Source: an uncultured Collinsella sp. (GTDB lineage: Bacteria > Actinomycetota > Coriobacteriia > Coriobacteriales > Coriobacteriaceae). From it: a stretch of 64,000 bases of DNA. Below the pieces are notes generated by a model. It was not told the origin of the DNA. It was given only the letters and a program-made list of their open reading frames with translations, and made no database searches. The stretch is taken from assembly GCA_902470805.1 (NCBI GenBank), contig CABRHX010000006.1, forward strand, positions 1 to 64,000. Reading direction: 5' to 3'. Made by a program: the position numbers and the translations under genes. Of this stretch, positions 46,180-55,298 are shown one piece after another. How positions within the stretch are numbered: position 1 is the stretch's first letter; each line of letters begins with the position of its first letter.

Positions 46180-46446
46180 GTGGCAAACATCAAGTCTCAG
46201 AAGAAGCGTATCCGCACCAATGAGGCAGCTCGCATGCGTAACAAGGCTGTCAAGTCCGAGCTCAAGACGCTGACCAAGCACGTCCAGTCCGCCGTCGCCG
46301 AGGGCGACGCCGAGAAGGCCCAGGCTGCCCTCAAGACCGTCACCAAGCGTCTCGACATGGCTGCCGCCAAGCATGTTATCCACAAGAACCAGGCTTCCAA
46401 CCGCAAGTCCGGTCTTGCCAAGCTCGTGAACAGCATCAACGCCTAA
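46180..46446 (+). CDS. rpsT: 30S ribosomal protein S20
   Basis: The protein is 88 aa and basic: ANIKSQKKRIRTNEAARMRN at the N-terminus (from residue 2), with ending segment MAAAKHVIHKNQASNRKSGL. GTG 46180 is chosen with AAAGGA (46165-46170) 9 nt upstream; the longer frame from 46111 lacks family similarity. Like many rpsT genes it uses a non-ATG start, which is known to lower translation. A strong terminator follows. Confidence 0.97.
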   Translation: MANIKSQKKRIRTNEAARMRNKAVKSELKTLTKHVQSAVAEGDAEKAQAALKTVTKRLDMAAAKHVIHKNQASNRKSGLAKLVNSINA

Positions 46447-46481
46447 GTTGTAAATTTCACACCACACAGATTACGCGCATA

Positions 46482-46518
46482 AATGGAGCCTGTTTTATGG
46501 AACAGGCTCCATTTTTTG
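46482..46518 (+). terminator. rpsT terminator
   Basis: AATGGAGCCTGTT (46482-46494) and AACAGGCTCCATT (46501-46513) are followed by TTTTG. Confidence 0.9.
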
Positions 46519-46542
46519 TATCGCTCGGGTAAGATAGTCCGC

Positions 46543-48354
46543 ATGAATACTTCAATTGACATTTCCCACATCCGCAACTTTTCAATTGTTGCGCACATCG
46601 ACCATGGCAAGTCCACGATCAGTGACCGTATCCTCGAGCTCACCCATACCGTCGACGAGCGCGACATGGAGTCGCAGCTGCTCGACACCATGGATATCGA
46701 GCGCGAGCGCGGCATCACGATCAAGTCCAACGCCGTCCGCGTGTCCTATGACGCCGACGACGGCGAGACGTATCAGTTCAACCTCATCGATACGCCGGGC
46801 CACGTGGACTTTACCTATGAGGTCTCGCGTTCGCTGGCCGCCTGCGAGGGCGCGGTGCTCGTCGTCGATGCCACCCAGGGTGTCGAGGCGCAGACCGTCT
46901 CCAATGCGACGCTCGCCATGAACGCCAATCTGGACATTGTGCCGGCCATCAACAAGATCGACCTGCCCTCGGCCCATCCCGATGAGGTCAAGACCGAGAT
47001 CGAGGATGACTTGGCGATCCCTGCCGATGATGCCGTGTGTGTCTCGGGCAAGACCGGAGAGGGCATCCACGATCTGCTGGAGTCCATTGTCTTTTTGATC
47101 TCTCCGCCCAAGGGCGATGCGAACGCGCCGCTCAAGGCACTCATCCTGGATTCGTACTTCGACGAGTATCGTGGTGTCGTCGCCACGGTGCGCATCTTTG
47201 ACGGTTCCATCAAAAAGGGCGATACCCTGCGCATGATGCAGGCAAAGGGTGACTTTTTGGTCGATGGCGTGGGCGTCAAGCGTCCCGCCGAGACTCCGGT
47301 CGATGCGCTGACGGTCGGCGAGGTGGGCTACGTGGTCACGGGCCTGAAGGACCCCGAGGCCGTGCGCGTGGGCGATACCCTCACGTGGGCGTCGAATCCC
47401 TGCCCCGAGCCGCTTCCCGGCTACCGCGAGGCTAAGCCCATGGTCTATACGGGCCTGTTCCCGATCGATAACAAGGACTACGAGAACCTGCGTGACGCGC
47501 TCGATAAGCTGCACGTCAACGACCCGTCGTTGGTGTGGGAGCCCGAGACCTCGGTGGCGCTCGGCTTTGGCTTCCGCGTGGGCTTCCTGGGCCTGCTGCA
47601 CATGGAAGTCGTTAAGGAACGCCTGGAGCGCGAGTTCAACTTGGACCTCATTGCCACGAGTCCCTCGGTCGACTATCACGTCTACAAGACCGACGGCGAG
47701 ATGATCGATGTCCGCAGCCCGCAGGACCTTCCCGAGGCCACGCGCATCGAGCGTATCGAGGAACCCTACCTCAAGGCAAAGATCATCTGCCCGCCTGAGT
47801 ACACGGGCGCCGTCATGCAGCTCGCCATCGAGCACCGCGGCGTTACGACCGACATGATCCACCTGACGAGCAAATCGGTCGAGATGCGCTTTGATATGCC
47901 GCTTGCCGAGCTCATCTTGGACTTCTTTGACCAGCTCAAGAGCCGCACTAAGGGCTATGCCTCGCTCGACTACGAGTTCAACGAGTATCGTCCTTCCGAG
48001 CTTGTGAAGCTCGATATCTTGCTTTCGGGCGATGAGGTGGACGCGCTGTCGTTTATCGTGCACAAGGACAAGGCCTATGGCCTGGCCCGCGGTCTGTGCG
48101 ACAAGCTCAAGGAGATCATCCCGCGTCAGCTGTTTGAGGTGCCCATCCAGGGTGCTATCGGCAACAAGATCATTGCCCGCTCCACCGTCAAGGCGCGTCG
48201 CAAGGACGTGCTTGCCAAGTGCTACGGCGGCGATATTTCGCGTAAGCGCAAACTGCTCGAGAAGCAGAAAGAGGGCAAGAAGCGCATGAAAGCCATCGGC
48301 TCGGTCGAGGTCCCGCAGGAGGCCTTTATGGCGATTCTCAAGGTGGACGAGTAG
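46543..48354 (+). CDS. lepA: Elongation factor 4 (LepA)
   Basis: LepA is a ribosomal GTPase that acts on stalled or misassembled ribosomes. The protein is 603 aa. The G motifs are IVAHIDHGKST, DTPGHVDFTYEV and NKIDLPSA. The LepA-specific C-terminus (GAIGNKIIARSTVKARRKDVLAKCYGGDISRKRK, cited in part: ARRKDVLAKCYGGD) is intact. ATG 46543 lacks an SD, while TAAGAT (46530-46535) ends 7 nt before it, so the mRNA may be leaderless. dusB and hemW follow closely. Confidence 0.96.
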   Translation: MNTSIDISHIRNFSIVAHIDHGKSTISDRILELTHTVDERDMESQLLDTMDIERERGITIKSNAVRVSYDADDGETYQFNLIDTPGHVDFTYEVSRSLAACEGAVLVVDATQGVEAQTVSNATLAMNANLDIVPAINKIDLPSAHPDEVKTEIEDDLAIPADDAVCVSGKTGEGIHDLLESIVFLISPPKGDANAPLKALILDSYFDEYRGVVATVRIFDGSIKKGDTLRMMQAKGDFLVDGVGVKRPAETPVDALTVGEVGYVVTGLKDPEAVRVGDTLTWASNPCPEPLPGYREAKPMVYTGLFPIDNKDYENLRDALDKLHVNDPSLVWEPETSVALGFGFRVGFLGLLHMEVVKERLEREFNLDLIATSPSVDYHVYKTDGEMIDVRSPQDLPEATRIERIEEPYLKAKIICPPEYTGAVMQLAIEHRGVTTDMIHLTSKSVEMRFDMPLAELILDFFDQLKSRTKGYASLDYEFNEYRPSELVKLDILLSGDEVDALSFIVHKDKAYGLARGLCDKLKEIIPRQLFEVPIQGAIGNKIIARSTVKARRKDVLAKCYGGDISRKRKLLEKQKEGKKRMKAIGSVEVPQEAFMAILKVDE

Positions 48355-48358
48355 GCCT

Positions 48359-49402
48359 ATGGCGCTTTCTGAATACAGTAAGCGGCTGCTGGGCGCCTAT
48401 GCCGAGCAGCCGTTCCTTATGGCTCCCATGGCGGGCGTGACCGACCCTGCCTACCGCATCATGTGCCGCCGCCGCGGTGCCAACCTTGCCTACAGCGAGA
48501 TGGTGAGCGTGGCGGGCCTTGCCTATGCCAGCAATAAAACGTGGCGCCTGGTGCTGCCGGCCGATGAGGAACAACAGATTTGCGTGCAGCTCTTTGGCTC
48601 CAAGCCCGATCAGTTTGCGAGCGCCGTCGCCGCCGTCGAGGATCGTGTGGGCGATCGCCTGTCGCTCATCGATATCAACATGGCCTGTCCTGCCCGAAAG
48701 GTTGTCACCAAGGGCGAGGGCTCTGCCCTTATGCGCACGCCCGATTTGGCCGAGAAGATCGTCGAGGCGGCGGTGGGCGCGGCGCATGTGCCCGTGACCG
48801 TCAAGATCCGCAAGGGTTTTTATGCCGAGGACCGTAATGCCGCGACGTTTGCCCAGATGCTCGAAGGCGCCGGTGCCGCCGCAGTCGCCGTGCATGGTCG
48901 TTGCGCCACGCAGCTCTACACGGGCCAGGCCGATTGGTCGGTCGTCGATGAGGTGGCCGACGCCGTCGAGATTCCCGTTATCGGTTCGGGCGATGTGTTC
49001 TGCGCCGAGGATGCCGCAGAGCATCTGCGCAGCTCGGGTGCCAGCGCGGTGTTTATCGCGCGCGGCATCTACGGCAATCCGTGGGTGTTCGGTGATGCTC
49101 GCGCCCTTGCGCTCGATGGCATGCCGGTGCCGGCGCGCAGCTCCGTTGAGCGCCTAGACGCCCTGCGTGAGCACCTAACGCTGACGCATGAGCTCCTGCC
49201 GCTCATGTCGCGTGCCCGTACGTACGCAAGCTGGTACTTAAAAGGCATGCCCCATGCCGCCGCTTGGCGTGCTCATGTGGTGCGCTGCTCCACGTACGAG
49301 GAGTTCATGGCGCTGGTCGATGAGATCGAGCGCGATGTGGTGGCCTGCGAGGCTGCCCTTGCCGCCGGCGAATCGGTGCCCCCTCATCCGCTGGGGGCTT
49401 AA
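48359..49402 (+). CDS. dusB: tRNA-dihydrouridine synthase
   Basis: Dus reduces uridines in tRNA with FMN. The protein is 347 aa: LMAPMAGVTDPAYR (FMN site), ICVQLFGSKP, the catalytic Cys in DINMACPARKVVTKGEGSA, cited to KVVTK, then VTVKIRKGF, VAVHGRCATQLYTG and GSGDVFCAEDA. The C-terminal helical RNA-binding domain is present. The DusB name is by overall pattern; the target uridine cannot be read. It starts 4 bp after lepA, with AAGGTGG 12 nt before ATG 48359. Confidence 0.93.
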   Translation: MALSEYSKRLLGAYAEQPFLMAPMAGVTDPAYRIMCRRRGANLAYSEMVSVAGLAYASNKTWRLVLPADEEQQICVQLFGSKPDQFASAVAAVEDRVGDRLSLIDINMACPARKVVTKGEGSALMRTPDLAEKIVEAAVGAAHVPVTVKIRKGFYAEDRNAATFAQMLEGAGAAAVAVHGRCATQLYTGQADWSVVDEVADAVEIPVIGSGDVFCAEDAAEHLRSSGASAVFIARGIYGNPWVFGDARALALDGMPVPARSSVERLDALREHLTLTHELLPLMSRARTYASWYLKGMPHAAAWRAHVVRCSTYEEFMALVDEIERDVVACEAALAAGESVPPHPLGA

Positions 49403-49404
49403 GG

Positions 49405-50637
49405 GTGGCCGTTACCGCGCTGTATGCGCACGTGCCGTTTTGCGCCCAAAAGTGCCGGTACTGCGACTTTGACTCACGCAGTTTTGCTCCGTGCGACCTG
49501 AGCGCTGCGCTCGATTTCTATTTTGAGCAGTTGTTCGTGCGTCTCGATGCTTTTGGCAAGGCTGGGGCCCTTGACCAGATCCGCACCGTCTATGTTGGCG
49601 GCGGTACGCCGTCGCTGGCGGGGGAGCGCCTGGTGGAGCTGGTGCGGCGTATTCGTGCGTGGTGCGCCCCCGTTGAGTTTACCTGCGAGGCCAATCCCGA
49701 GTCGCTGACCGCCGAGCTTGCCGCTGCGCTTGCCAAGGTTGGTGTCACACGCGTCTCTCTGGGCGTGCAAACGCTCGATAACACCGAACTTACTGCCATC
49801 GGCCGTATTCACGATGCCGATCGGGCGCTCGCCGCCATCGCGACGGTCAAGAACGCTGGGCTTGACGTGTCGTGCGACCTTATGTGCGGACTTCCCGGGC
49901 AGACCGCAGCGAGTTGGAAGCACACGCTCGATGGCGTGCTGGCGGCGGCTCCGCATCATGTGTCGGTCTACCCGCTTACGCTTGAGGAGGGGACGCCCCT
50001 TTATCGCATGGCGTGCCGCGACGAGTCGGTCGAGCCCGACGAGGATTTTCAAGCTTCGTGCATGGATGTGGCGCGTGAGCGTCTGGGTGCGGCCGGCTAT
50101 CACCCGTATGAGGTGGCAAGCTATGCGCTCGACGGCCATGAGTGCGCCCATAACATTGCCTACTGGACCGGACGGGGCTACCTGGGCCTGGGTCGTTCTG
50201 CCGCGGGCATGCTCGACGCCGGGGATTTCGACCGTCTTGCAGGTTTGTTCCCCGGTGTTTCTTCTCGAGGCGTTGCGTACCGCGTGCGTCTGGTGCAACG
50301 TGACGATGACGCGACGGCGTTCGAGACTGAATATCTGTCGCAGCGTGAGGCTGCGGCTGAAGACCTGATGCTCGCTTGTCGCATGACGCGCGGTATTGCG
50401 TCCGATCTGTTGGTTCGTGCAGCTTGCGTCATCCCAACGGGCGAGCTGGCAGCTGCCTGCGATCGCGCGCTCGAATTGGGTCTTGCCACTTGGGTGCCCG
50501 AGACGCTCGGAGTCCATGAGGGACCCTTCACTTCGGCAGACGTCCTCGCGGGCCATGTCCGAGCTCGTCTGGCGCCGACACACCTGGGCTGGCTCGATGG
50601 AAATGTTCTGTTCGAGCTGTTTTGGGGTCTAGCATAG
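49405..50637 (+). CDS. hemW: HemW-type radical SAM protein
   Basis: HemW is a heme chaperone of the coproporphyrinogen-oxidase-like family. The protein is 410 aa. AHVPFCAQKCRYCDF holds the CxxxCxxC motif plus the adjacent C, and VYVGGGTPS, CEANPESLT, RVSLGVQTLD and DLMCGLPGQ follow. HemW proteins keep the radical SAM core but lack the HemN-specific residues. GTG 49405 lies 2 bp after dusB without a strong SD. lepA-hemW adjacency is typical, with dnaJ genes next. Confidence 0.92.
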   Translation: MAVTALYAHVPFCAQKCRYCDFDSRSFAPCDLSAALDFYFEQLFVRLDAFGKAGALDQIRTVYVGGGTPSLAGERLVELVRRIRAWCAPVEFTCEANPESLTAELAAALAKVGVTRVSLGVQTLDNTELTAIGRIHDADRALAAIATVKNAGLDVSCDLMCGLPGQTAASWKHTLDGVLAAAPHHVSVYPLTLEEGTPLYRMACRDESVEPDEDFQASCMDVARERLGAAGYHPYEVASYALDGHECAHNIAYWTGRGYLGLGRSAAGMLDAGDFDRLAGLFPGVSSRGVAYRVRLVQRDDDATAFETEYLSQREAAAEDLMLACRMTRGIASDLLVRAACVIPTGELAAACDRALELGLATWVPETLGVHEGPFTSADVLAGHVRARLAPTHLGWLDGNVLFELFWGLA

Positions 50638-50695
50638 ACCGCTCGGGTAGAATTACCGCAATATATACGCTGCTTTGAGCAGGAGGTTGCCGCGC

Positions 50696-51799
50696 ATGGC
50701 GACGATGAACGAAAAAGATTACTACGAGATTCTGGGTGTCTCCAAGGACGCCACCTCGCGTGATATTCAAAAGGCCTTCCAGCAAAAGGCCCGCAAGCTC
50801 CATCCGGACGTCAACAAAGAGCCGGATGCCGAGGAAAAGTTTAAAGAGGTTTCCGAGGCCTACGCCGTGCTTTCGGACGAGCAGAAGCGTTCGCGCTACG
50901 ACGCCATGCGTTCGGGCAACCCCTTCGCCGGCGCTCCTACGGCTTCGCCCTATGGCGGCGGCTACGCCGGCAGCGCGGGCTATGGCAATCCCTTTGAGGG
51001 CGGTTTTCCCTTTGGTGGCGCCTGGGGCCAGCCGCGTCGCGGGCAGGCTGCCTACAATCCCGAGAACGGCGCCAACGTGGTCGTCGATATCAAACTCGAC
51101 GCCAAGGAGGCAAAGGGCGGTGCCCGCAAGACCGTCCGCTACACGCGCTTCGATACCTGTAACAACTGCGGCGGTTCGGGCTCTGTCTCCTCCGAGCATG
51201 CCCATACCTGCCCAAGCTGTGGCGGCCGCGGCCATATCGACGTCGACCTGTCCTTCCTGTTTGGTGCGGGCACGTTCCAGTCGGTCTGCCCCGAGTGCGG
51301 CGGTTCCGGTAAGGTCGTGGCCGACCCCTGCCCTGATTGCGGCGGCAGCGGTCGTACTCGCGTAACCTCCGAGCAGACGATTGAGTTTCCTGCCGGCACG
51401 CACGATGGCGACGAGGTCCGCATTGGCGGCATGGGTCATGCTGGCACCAACGGTGCCGCGGGCGGCGATCTGGTCGGCCGCGCCCATGTTGAGGCCGAGC
51501 GCTTGGAAGGCAAAGCTCGTACCGGTTTTTACCTGATGGGCATCGTGGCGCCGTTTTTGGTACTCTCGGCCATCTCGGGCGTGTTCTCGGCCTTTGCCGT
51601 GATGTGCTTTATTCCGTTTGCCATGGGCCTGTTCATGGTGCTTTCGGACGGCGTGCTTCATCGCAGCCTGCTGTGGTGGAAGCGCGGCGCGATGCAGTTT
51701 GCCAACGGTTTTGCCAACGGCTTCATGTTCGCGCTCGTGTCGGTTTGGTTCGCGAGCTGCTCGCAACGGGCCATGCTTTCGCCGTACCAAATGCAATAA
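50696..51799 (+). CDS. DnaJ-like protein with C-terminal membrane segments
   Basis: The protein is 367 aa. Order: J domain (8-70) with HPDVN, a Gly/Phe/Ala-rich linker (78-125), part of the substrate domain with four CxxCGGxG zinc motifs (CNNCGGSG, CPSCGGRG, CPECGGSG, CPDCGGSG), a strand block (FPAGTHDGDEVRIGGMGHAG), and then, in place of the second substrate and dimerisation domains, residues about 277-367 with three hydrophobic segments (GIVAPFLVLSAI, MCFIPFAMGLFMVL, FMFALVSVWFAS). It should therefore be a membrane-anchored J-protein. AGGAGG lies 9 nt before ATG 50696. It sits directly before a conventional DnaJ gene. Confidence 0.87.
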   Translation: MATMNEKDYYEILGVSKDATSRDIQKAFQQKARKLHPDVNKEPDAEEKFKEVSEAYAVLSDEQKRSRYDAMRSGNPFAGAPTASPYGGGYAGSAGYGNPFEGGFPFGGAWGQPRRGQAAYNPENGANVVVDIKLDAKEAKGGARKTVRYTRFDTCNNCGGSGSVSSEHAHTCPSCGGRGHIDVDLSFLFGAGTFQSVCPECGGSGKVVADPCPDCGGSGRTRVTSEQTIEFPAGTHDGDEVRIGGMGHAGTNGAAGGDLVGRAHVEAERLEGKARTGFYLMGIVAPFLVLSAISGVFSAFAVMCFIPFAMGLFMVLSDGVLHRSLLWWKRGAMQFANGFANGFMFALVSVWFASCSQRAMLSPYQMQ

Positions 51800-51880
51800 C
51801 ATCAAACCCTCTGTTTGCGGTCGGCCCTGCTTGGGTATAGGACGCACTGTGACAATAATGAAAGTCGGAAGGATTCGGTC

Positions 51881-53029
51881 GTGTCGGAAAATAGGGATTA
51901 CTACGAGGTGCTTGGCGTCGACAGGGATGCCGACGCGCGGACGATTAAGCGTGCGTTTCTAAAGAAGGCCCGTACCGTACATCCGGATGTTTCGGACGAC
52001 CCCGAGGCCGAGGCCAAGTTCAAGGAGCTCAACGAGGCCTATTCCGTTCTTTCCGATGAGCAGAAGCGTGCTAACTACGACCGTTACGGCACTGCCGACG
52101 GCCCTGGTGGTTCGGGCTACGTCGATATCAACGATATCTTTGGTGGCATGGGCATGGACGACTTGTTCTCGTCGTTCTTTGGCGGCGGTGCCGGCGGTGG
52201 CGCCCGCAGCCGTCGTGAGCGTCGTCGCGGACGAGACATGGCCATCTCGCTTTCGGTGACGCTCGAGGAGGCGGCGCTCGGCTGCAAAAAGACAATCAGC
52301 TATGACCGCCTTGCTCCTTGCGAGGACTGCAATGGCACCGGTAGGGCAGAGGGCGCACAGGAAAAGCAGTGCGGCCGCTGCCACGGTACGGGCTACGTCA
52401 CGACGGTTCAGCGTTCGTTCCTGGGCCAGGTTCAGTCTTCCTCGCCTTGCCCCGACTGCCATGGCGAGGGCACGGTTATCGATCATCCCTGCGAGACCTG
52501 CGACGGTCAAGGCCGCACGCCTTCGCACGAAAAGATCGACATCGATATTCCCGCCGGCGTTTCGACCGGTCGCCAGCTGCGCGTGAGCGGCTTTGGCGAG
52601 GCCGGCCTTCGCGGCGAGCCTTCGGGCGACCTGATTGTCAACGTGCGCGTTGCCGACCATGAGCGCTTTAAGCGCAACGGGGACGACCTGTACCTGGTGA
52701 GCGATATCTCGATTGCGCAGGCTGCGCTCGGCTGCGAGATCGAGGTCGAGGGCATTATGCCCGACGAGGTCGTTAAGGTGACGGTTCCCGCCGGCGCCCA
52801 GTACGGCGACACCGTGAGCGTCAATAATTACGGCATGCCGCGCATTGGCGGTGGCGGTTCGCGTGGCCGCCTGATCGTGCAACTGCGCGTGGTCGTTCCC
52901 ACCAATCTTTCCAATAAGCAGCGCGAGCTGCTCCGTGCTTTTGCCGATGAGATGGGCGATGACGTCGCTTCCGGTAAGAAGTCGGTGACCGACCGTATCA
53001 AGAGTGCCCTCGACGATATCCTCGATTAA
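51881..53029 (+). CDS. dnaJ: Chaperone protein DnaJ
   Basis: This DnaJ stimulates DnaK. The protein is 382 aa, a full type I DnaJ: J domain with HPDVS, a Gly-rich segment (GGGAGGGA), zinc region with CEDCNGTG, CGRCHGTG, CPDCHGEG and CETCDGQG, two substrate domains (VSGFGEAGLRGEPSGDL, VPAGAQYGDTVSVNNYGMP) and the dimerisation helix. GTG 51881 is set by GGAAGGA 6 nt upstream; ATG upstream would add unlike sequence. hrcA, grpE and dnaK are not nearby, so this is the lepA-linked rather than the dnaK-linked copy. Confidence 0.95.
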   Translation: MSENRDYYEVLGVDRDADARTIKRAFLKKARTVHPDVSDDPEAEAKFKELNEAYSVLSDEQKRANYDRYGTADGPGGSGYVDINDIFGGMGMDDLFSSFFGGGAGGGARSRRERRRGRDMAISLSVTLEEAALGCKKTISYDRLAPCEDCNGTGRAEGAQEKQCGRCHGTGYVTTVQRSFLGQVQSSSPCPDCHGEGTVIDHPCETCDGQGRTPSHEKIDIDIPAGVSTGRQLRVSGFGEAGLRGEPSGDLIVNVRVADHERFKRNGDDLYLVSDISIAQAALGCEIEVEGIMPDEVVKVTVPAGAQYGDTVSVNNYGMPRIGGGGSRGRLIVQLRVVVPTNLSNKQRELLRAFADEMGDDVASGKKSVTDRIKSALDDILD

Positions 53030-53038
53030 GGAGCCCGC

Positions 53039-54331
53039 GTGCTCGCACCCCATATTTCCGTCGTCAACCTCGGCTGCCGTGTCAACCGGGTTGAGTCTGA
53101 CCGTATCACTGCCGATCTTATGCGCTTGGGCTTTGCTATTGTGGAGCCCCAGGATGCCGATCTGATCGTCATTAACACTTGTGCCGTTACGGGCGAGGCC
53201 GAGGCCAAGACCCGTAAGGCCGTCCGTCATGCGCTGGCCCATCCAAACGAGCCCTATGTGGTCGTGACCGGATGCGTGGTCAATTTGCATCCCGAGGAGC
53301 TGTCGGAGCTTTCGGATCGCGTGATTGCCGAGCCGTCCAAGATAGATGTCGCCGAACGTGTATGCGAGGTGCTGGGTGTTGAGTCCGATAGCGTTCCCGC
53401 CTGCAGCGATGGCGAGGTGGTCGATGCGCTCGGTCGCTCTCGCCTGGGCGTGAAGATTCAGGATGGCTGCAACCATCGCTGCACCTATTGCATTGTGTGG
53501 AAGGCGCGCGGCCCCGAGCGCTCCGTGCCCGTCGAGTCCGTGCTCGAGCAAGTTCGCGAGGCCCAGGAGGCCGGCGTGCCCGAGGTGGTGCTGACCGGTG
53601 TGAACCTGGGTGCCTACGATGGCAAGAGCGCGACCGACGAGCACGTCGAAATCGATGAGCTGCTCGAGGCCATCATGGAGCGCACGTCTATTCCGCATGT
53701 GCGTATTTCCTCGGTCGAGCCCATGGATATCTCCGAGCGCCTGCTTAAGGTTATGGCGCGCTTTCCGCAGCGTATCGCCCCGTTTTTGCACCTGCCCGTG
53801 CAGTCCGGCTGCACGGCGACCCTGCATCGCATGGGCCGTCCCTATAGTGCGGAGGCCTTTGAGGACACGGTGCGTATGATTCGCGCCAATCTGCCGCAGG
53901 CGTCACTTTCTTGCGACGTTATTGTCGGCTTCCCTGGCGAGACGGACGAGGAGTTCGAGGAGTCGCTGGCGCTGTGCCGCCGTGTGGGTTTCTCGCGTAT
54001 GCACGTGTTCCGCTACAGCAAGCGTCCCGGTACCCTTGCTGCCGACATGCCCGACCAGGTTCCGCCCGAGGTTATGGCCGAGCGCAGCCGCCGTATGCGG
54101 GCCGCTGCACAGGAGCTCGCTATTGCCGACGCTCGCCGTCGCGTGGGCACGGTCGAGCGTGCCGTGCTCGAGTATGGCGACAACCTGACGCTCGGCTCGT
54201 TCCATCATGCCCGTCTTGACGATACCTGTGGACTTACAGCCCCGTGCCTGCTCGATGTTGCTATCATCGGAGTCGATGATTCCGGCTTGGTCCATGCACG
54301 CAGGGAGGTTCATGGAAGCCTCGAAGATTAG
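53039..54331 (+). CDS. mtaB: tRNA t6A37 methylthiotransferase MtaB
   Basis: MtaB makes ms2t6A at position 37 of tRNAs reading ANN codons. The protein is 430 aa: N-terminal UPF0004 domain (VVNLGCRVNRVESD, INTCAVTGEAEAKTRKAVR, VTGCVV) with three cluster Cys, radical SAM CNHRCTYC, and a C-terminal TRAM-like region. The Cys spacing and CRVNRVES favour MtaB over MiaB. GTG 53039 has AAGGAG 5 nt upstream. Its end overlaps phoH by 20 nt. Confidence 0.95.
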   Translation: MLAPHISVVNLGCRVNRVESDRITADLMRLGFAIVEPQDADLIVINTCAVTGEAEAKTRKAVRHALAHPNEPYVVVTGCVVNLHPEELSELSDRVIAEPSKIDVAERVCEVLGVESDSVPACSDGEVVDALGRSRLGVKIQDGCNHRCTYCIVWKARGPERSVPVESVLEQVREAQEAGVPEVVLTGVNLGAYDGKSATDEHVEIDELLEAIMERTSIPHVRISSVEPMDISERLLKVMARFPQRIAPFLHLPVQSGCTATLHRMGRPYSAEAFEDTVRMIRANLPQASLSCDVIVGFPGETDEEFEESLALCRRVGFSRMHVFRYSKRPGTLAADMPDQVPPEVMAERSRRMRAAAQELAIADARRRVGTVERAVLEYGDNLTLGSFHHARLDDTCGLTAPCLLDVAIIGVDDSGLVHARREVHGSLED

Positions 54332-55298
54332 ACTTACCGTTCCCGAGGGGATTGATCCCTCGCGCGTTTTGGGCGCCGGCGACGGCGTCCTTCGTGCGCT
54401 CGAGAGTTTGGTTCGCGCTCATGTGGTCGCCCGTGGCGATAGCATCTCCGTGAGCGGCGACCCGGACGAGGTCGAACTCGTGGCGCGCTTTTTCGAGCAC
54501 GCTTTTTGCGAGGCGGCCGCCGGGCGCACGCTGTCTGCCGACGATGTCTCTCGCTGCCTGGCCGTCTTGCGCGACGGTGAGCACGAGGCTACGTCGCTTC
54601 GCGATGACGTGCTGCTTTCGTATCGCGGCCGCGTCATTCGCCCCAAGACGCTCGGCCAAAAGCGCTATGTGGATGCCATCCGCACGCATACCATCACGTT
54701 TGGCCTGGGTCCTGCCGGCACCGGTAAGACCTATCTGGCCATGGCGCTCGCCGTTGCCGCGCTCAAGCGTCACGAGGTGGGCCGTCTGATCTTGACGCGT
54801 CCGGTTGTCGAGGCGGGGGAGAATCTGGGCTTTTTGCCCGGTACCCTTGAGGAAAAGATCGACCCCTACATGCGTCCGCTCTACGACGCCCTTTTTGACA
54901 TGATGGATCGCGAGCGCACCGATGAGCTTATGGAGCGTGGCGTGATCGAGATCGCCCCGCTTGCCTACATGCGCGGCCGCACACTGAGTGATGCCTTCGT
55001 GGTGCTCGACGAGGCGCAAAATACCACGCCCGAGCAGATGAAGATGTTCCTGACACGCCTTGGGTTCAGCTCCAAGTTCGTGATTACCGGCGACCTGAGC
55101 CAGCGCGACCTGGTGGGTCGTCGTGGCGGTCTTGCTGACGTTGAGCAGATTTTGGGCCGTGTCGACGATGTCGCATTTTCTCACCTCGAGCGTGCCGACG
55201 TGGTGCGCCATGCCCTGGTGGGTCGTATCGTCGAGGCATATGAAGCTTATGATGATGTGCGCGAGAAGCGCGTACGTGACCGAAAGGAGTCCCGTTGA
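54312..55298 (+). CDS. phoH: PhoH family ATPase
   Basis: The protein is 328 aa. N-terminal KH-like region, then GPAGTGKTYLAMALAV (Walker A), LTRPVVEAGENLGFLPG and VVLDEAQNTTPEQMKMFLTRLG (Walker B, cited to TPEQM), and TGDLSQRD. PhoH is an RNA-linked ATPase of unclear reaction, and its linkage to ybeY suggests a role in rRNA or RNA processing. ATG 54312 has GGGAGG only 3 nt upstream and lies in the mtaB end. ybeY starts in its stop (TTGA). Confidence 0.93.
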   Translation: MEASKIRLTVPEGIDPSRVLGAGDGVLRALESLVRAHVVARGDSISVSGDPDEVELVARFFEHAFCEAAAGRTLSADDVSRCLAVLRDGEHEATSLRDDVLLSYRGRVIRPKTLGQKRYVDAIRTHTITFGLGPAGTGKTYLAMALAVAALKRHEVGRLILTRPVVEAGENLGFLPGTLEEKIDPYMRPLYDALFDMMDRERTDELMERGVIEIAPLAYMRGRTLSDAFVVLDEAQNTTPEQMKMFLTRLGFSSKFVITGDLSQRDLVGRRGGLADVEQILGRVDDVAFSHLERADVVRHALVGRIVEAYEAYDDVREKRVRDRKESR

